Assembly: GCA_946480785.1 (NCBI GenBank)
Contig: CAMLLD010000027.1
Span: 5,296-69,295 of the forward strand
Length of the DNA stretch: 64,000 nucleotides
DNA from: an uncultured Blastocatellia bacterium
GTDB lineage: Bacteria > Acidobacteriota > Blastocatellia > Pyrinomonadales > Pyrinomonadaceae
Direction of reading: 5' to 3'
The position numbers and the translations under genes were made by a program. Shown here one piece after another: positions 61,288-64,000 of the stretch (its first letter is position 1; each line of letters opens with the position of its first letter). The notes below the pieces were generated by a model. It was given only the letters and a program-made list of their open reading frames with translations, was not told where the DNA came from and searched no databases.

Positions 61288-63714
61288 TTATTCGTACCGC
61301 AGCGCGATCATCGGATCAACTTTCATCGCTCGACGCGCGGGAATTAAACACGCCACCAACGCTACCGCCGCCAACACCAGCGGCACCGCCACAAACGTCA
61401 ACGGATCGGACGCGTTGACGCCGAACAACAACGAGCTCATCAAACGCGTGAGCGCAAACGAAACAACGAGACCGATGCCAACGCCGATCAGCGTCAGGCC
61501 CATGCCCTTCTTCAACACGAGACTGAGTATATTGAACGGACTCGCGCCCACGGCCATCCGCACACCGATTTCGTTAGTGTGTTGCGTGACGAAGTAGGCC
61601 AGCACGCCGTATATGCCGAGCGACGCCAGCAACAACGCGAGGCCTGCAAACGCCACGAGCATGATCATGCCCATCCGCCGTGGCGCTGCTTCTTCACCCA
61701 ACACGTCCGCCATCGTCGCCACGTTCGACACCGGCTGATCCGGATCGACTTCGCGAACGATCAGGCGCACCGAAGGGACGAGGTTCCACGTGTCGCCCGA
61801 AGTACGAATCACGAGATCGCGCGGGGTGTAGAAGTCGTAATCGCCCTGCTGCTGATACGGAAAATACATTTCTGCTTTGACGGGTTCGTCGAGGCCCATC
61901 TGCCGCACGTCAGCGACGATGCCGACGATCTGAATCCACGGCACATCGTCCGCAGGATCGCCAAGCTTGAAACGACGGCCGAGCGCGTTTTGCCCCGGCC
62001 AATACTGGCGCGCCATCGTCTCGTTGATGATCGCCACCGGCATCGACTTATCATCATCGTGCGTCGTGAAATAACGTCCCTGCCGCAGCGCGATGTTCAT
62101 CGTCTGGAGATAATCGGCGCTGACCTGGCGATGATTCGCGTCGTAGCCCATGCCCGGGATCGGATCTTTGATTCCTTCCGGGAAGAAGCCGCTCGTGCCG
62201 CCCTTCCAGATCAGCGGGATCGACGTCGTGTAACCAGCCGAAGTCACGCCCGGGAGATGTTCCACGCGATCGAGCACCTGTTGATAGAAAGCGGAGCGTT
62301 GCGGCATCTCTTTGTATTTCGTCAGCGGCAACACCGTGCGCATCGTCAACACTTGTTCCGGTTGCAGCGAGTTGTATTGATTGAAGAGCCGGAAGAGAGT
62401 TTGGATGAGCAGTCCCGCGCCGACCAGCAACACGATCGATAACGCGACTTCAAACACGATCAGCGCGCTGCGCATTCGCCCGCTCGAAGTCACGCGCGTG
62501 CTCTGCTTCAACGCGTTGTTCAGATCGACTTTCGCTGATTGCAACGCGGGCACGAGTCCGAAAATGATTCCGGTCAGCAGCGACAGGACGAGCGTAAAGA
62601 GCAAAATGCGCAGGTCGAGCTTGAGGCTCGTCAGCAGCGCCATCTGTGCGGGAATGAGTTTCTGCAGAAATGCAAAACTGAAGTAAGCGAGCACTGAGCC
62701 GAGAATTCCCGCCGCGGCGGACAGTAACAAACTCTCAGTCAATAACTGTCTCACGACGCGCCCGCGGCTCGCGCCCAACGAGAGGCGCAAAGCAATTTCA
62801 CGACGCCGGCCCACCGCACGCGCCAGCAGCAGTCCGGCAACGTTCGCGCACGCAATCAGCAACACAAACGCGACTGCGACCAGCAGCACGAACAACGAAC
62901 CACGTACGTCACCCGTAAACTCCTCGCGCAACGGCATGACGAGCGCGCCCACCTTCCCGTCGAACATATAGTCCGGATGGTCCTTCGCGATGCGCGCCGT
63001 GACCGCGGAAACATCCGCTTGCGCCTGAGCCATCGCCACACCCGGCTTCACGCGCGCCACGACTTTCAAATAGTGATTGCCGCGACTCGCGAGTTCTTCC
63101 GGCGTAAGTGCGAGCGGCACCCACAAACGTACGTCGCTCTCGAAGAACTGAAACCCGGCGGGCATCACGCCGACCACTGTGTACTTCTCGCTGTTGAGCT
63201 GAATGTCGTGATTGATGATGTGTGCATCGCTGCCGTAGCGCGTTTGCCACAGCTCGTGACTGAGCACAGCGACCTTGTTGGCGCCCGGGCGATCGTCGTC
63301 CGGCGTGAACCCGCGGCCGAGCGCCGGTGCGACGCCGAACAACGGAAAGAAGTTTGCGCTTACGCCGTAGGCAGCAACGCGTTCGGGAGTGCCGTCGCCG
63401 GTCAGGTTGAACGTCAACTCATGTGTGGCCGCCATGTCCTCAAACGACTGCGTCTGGTTTTTCCAGTCGACGTAGTTGGCGGGCGCGGGAGTGTTGCGGG
63501 GAAAACCGAGAAAGCCCGCGTCTTCCCAGATCATGACGAGCCGATCGGGATCGCGAAATTGCAGCGGCCTCAGCAGCACCGCGTTGACGACGCTGAAAAT
63601 GGCGGTATTAGCGCCGATGCCGAGTGCGAGCGTGAGCACAGCGACGACCGTAAAACCGGGGCGTTTCCACAATCCGCGCACGCCATAGCGGATGTCTTTC
63701 AGTAGATTTTCCAT
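61288..63714 (-). CDS. ADOP-family permease, array member 5
   Basis: 808 residues. [20 protein letters not shown] lies at the first helix and VAVLSHELWQTRYGSDAHIINH in the first periplasmic domain. LLIACANVAGLLLARAVGRRRE opens the FtsX block. The second periplasmic domain has RQYWPGQNALGRRFKLG, where other members have PNEDP-I/L-G, so this copy is the most diverged at that site. The tail is A-M-K-V-D-P-M-I-A-L-R-Y-E. It is complete and in frame. The 60-bp gap to member 6 contains one copy of the ATCCGTGTTTATCTGTGG phrase. Confidence 0.92.
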   Translation of the reverse strand: MENLLKDIRYGVRGLWKRPGFTVVAVLTLALGIGANTAIFSVVNAVLLRPLQFRDPDRLVMIWEDAGFLGFPRNTPAPANYVDWKNQTQSFEDMAATHELTFNLTGDGTPERVAAYGVSANFFPLFGVAPALGRGFTPDDDRPGANKVAVLSHELWQTRYGSDAHIINHDIQLNSEKYTVVGVMPAGFQFFESDVRLWVPLALTPEELASRGNHYLKVVARVKPGVAMAQAQADVSAVTARIAKDHPDYMFDGKVGALVMPLREEFTGDVRGSLFVLLVAVAFVLLIACANVAGLLLARAVGRRREIALRLSLGASRGRVVRQLLTESLLLSAAAGILGSVLAYFSFAFLQKLIPAQMALLTSLKLDLRILLFTLVLSLLTGIIFGLVPALQSAKVDLNNALKQSTRVTSSGRMRSALIVFEVALSIVLLVGAGLLIQTLFRLFNQYNSLQPEQVLTMRTVLPLTKYKEMPQRSAFYQQVLDRVEHLPGVTSAGYTTSIPLIWKGGTSGFFPEGIKDPIPGMGYDANHRQVSADYLQTMNIALRQGRYFTTHDDDKSMPVAIINETMARQYWPGQNALGRRFKLGDPADDVPWIQIVGIVADVRQMGLDEPVKAEMYFPYQQQGDYDFYTPRDLVIRTSGDTWNLVPSVRLIVREVDPDQPVSNVATMADVLGEEAAPRRMGMIMLVAFAGLALLLASLGIYGVLAYFVTQHTNEIGVRMAVGASPFNILSLVLKKGMGLTLIGVGIGLVVSFALTRLMSSLLFGVNASDPLTFVAVPLVLAAVALVACLIPARRAMKVDPMIALRYE

Positions 63715-63754
63715 TAATTTGGTAACACCGCACCCGCAGGAAATGTGACCACAG

Positions 63755-63774
63755 ATCCGTGTTTATCTGTGGCC
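63755..63774 (+). repeat. ATCCGTGTTTATCTGTGGCC phrase next to ADOP member 6
   Basis: It ends exactly one base before the stop codon of member 6 (63775). It is identical to the copy at 56226 except T for C at position 10. Both copies sit directly after an ADOP stop on the coding strand. Confidence 0.75.
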
Positions 63775-64000
63775 CTACTCGTAGCGGAGCGCAACCAGCG
63801 GGTCCACTTTGGTCGCGCGCCGCGCCGGCAGCACTGCGGCAACCAACGCCACTACAACGAGCCCCAACGCCACGGCCGCAAACGTGATCGCATCAAACGG
63901 TCGTACGCCAAATAGCAGCGAGGTCAGGTAGCGAGTGACCGCGAGCGCGCCGAGAACGCCAATCCCGATTCCCATTACCGCGAGCAACATCGTGCGCCGC
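63775..64000 (-). CDS. ADOP-family permease, array member 6, C-terminus only
   Basis: The last 75 residues of another ADOP protein; the gene runs off the right edge. Visible are the final FtsX helices (TMLLAVMGIGIGVLGALAV and FAAVALGLVVVALVAAVLP), the RYLTSLLFGVRPFDAITF loop shared with the other copies, and the family tail A-T-K-V-D-P-L-V-A-L-R-Y-E. The apparent methionine start at 63990 is inside the gene and is not the true start. Confidence 0.9.
   Translation of the reverse strand, partial: RRTMLLAVMGIGIGVLGALAVTRYLTSLLFGVRPFDAITFAAVALGLVVVALVAAVLPARRATKVDPLVALRYE

Overview
The window looks like a chromosome segment of an Acidobacteriota, probably class Blastocatellia. The main evidence is a run of six large tandem permeases of the ADOP type (acidobacterial duplicated orphan permease), a family concentrated in that phylum. 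Many secreted proteins of unknown function, an S9 peptidase and PQQ-propeller proteins, and a moderately GC-rich sequence fit the same assignment. I ran no database search; family names come from motifs read in the sequence.

Layout. 1-1300: a tonB-type energy transducer with the start of an ExbB/TolQ-like proton channel, leftward. 1347-5683: leftward tgt-yajC-secD-secF operon. 5744-14054: an IPT/TIG membrane protein, der, a secreted protein, a Tat-type amidase, a DUF4287/DUF5655 protein, yraN and a secreted S9 peptidase. 14178-14423: tRNA-Gly(GCC) and tRNA-Cys(GCA). 14536-15821: an HTH regulator plus nucleotidyltransferase pair resembling a toxin-antitoxin module, with a palindromic operator inside its promoter.

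16229-19530 holds the most unusual cassette. A GT60/Skp1-type GlcNAc-transferase-like enzyme is followed by a protein with repeated E-P-G-S-P-P-V-G-P motifs. Third is a fusion of a prolyl-4-hydroxylase-like 2OG-Fe(II) domain with a JmjC/cupin_8 domain, both with complete metal ligands. The inferred job is hydroxylation of the repeat protein, perhaps on proline, followed by glycosylation; this would be a bacterial parallel to the Skp1 modification pathway of Dictyostelium. 19537-25520: a 1753-residue beta-helix-like membrane protein and a double zinc-ribbon membrane protein.

25610-36334: hydrolases, a receiver protein followed by a decayed histidine kinase, a methyltransferase, a TPR lipoprotein, two Crp/Fnr remnants, an AlkB-like dioxygenase, a PQQ propeller and small secreted proteins. 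36445-47866: a rightward run with a membrane protein, sodC and a xylose/xyloside locus (xylulokinase, sugar ABC transporter, aldose 1-epimerase, GH3 glycosidase, xylose isomerase). The last set forms a coherent path from xyloside through xylose and xylulose to xylulose 5-phosphate.

47859-64000: leftward. A NtrY-like kinase and a NtrC-like sigma-54 activator lie downstream of the ADOP array. The roughly 700-bp gap between kinase and activator is full of repeats: three copies of a two-hairpin element, a degenerate 25-nt tandem array, and a duplicate of the activator gene's 3' end. Further palindromes and a recurring short phrase, ATCCGTGTTYATCTGTGGCC, sit between the ADOP genes.
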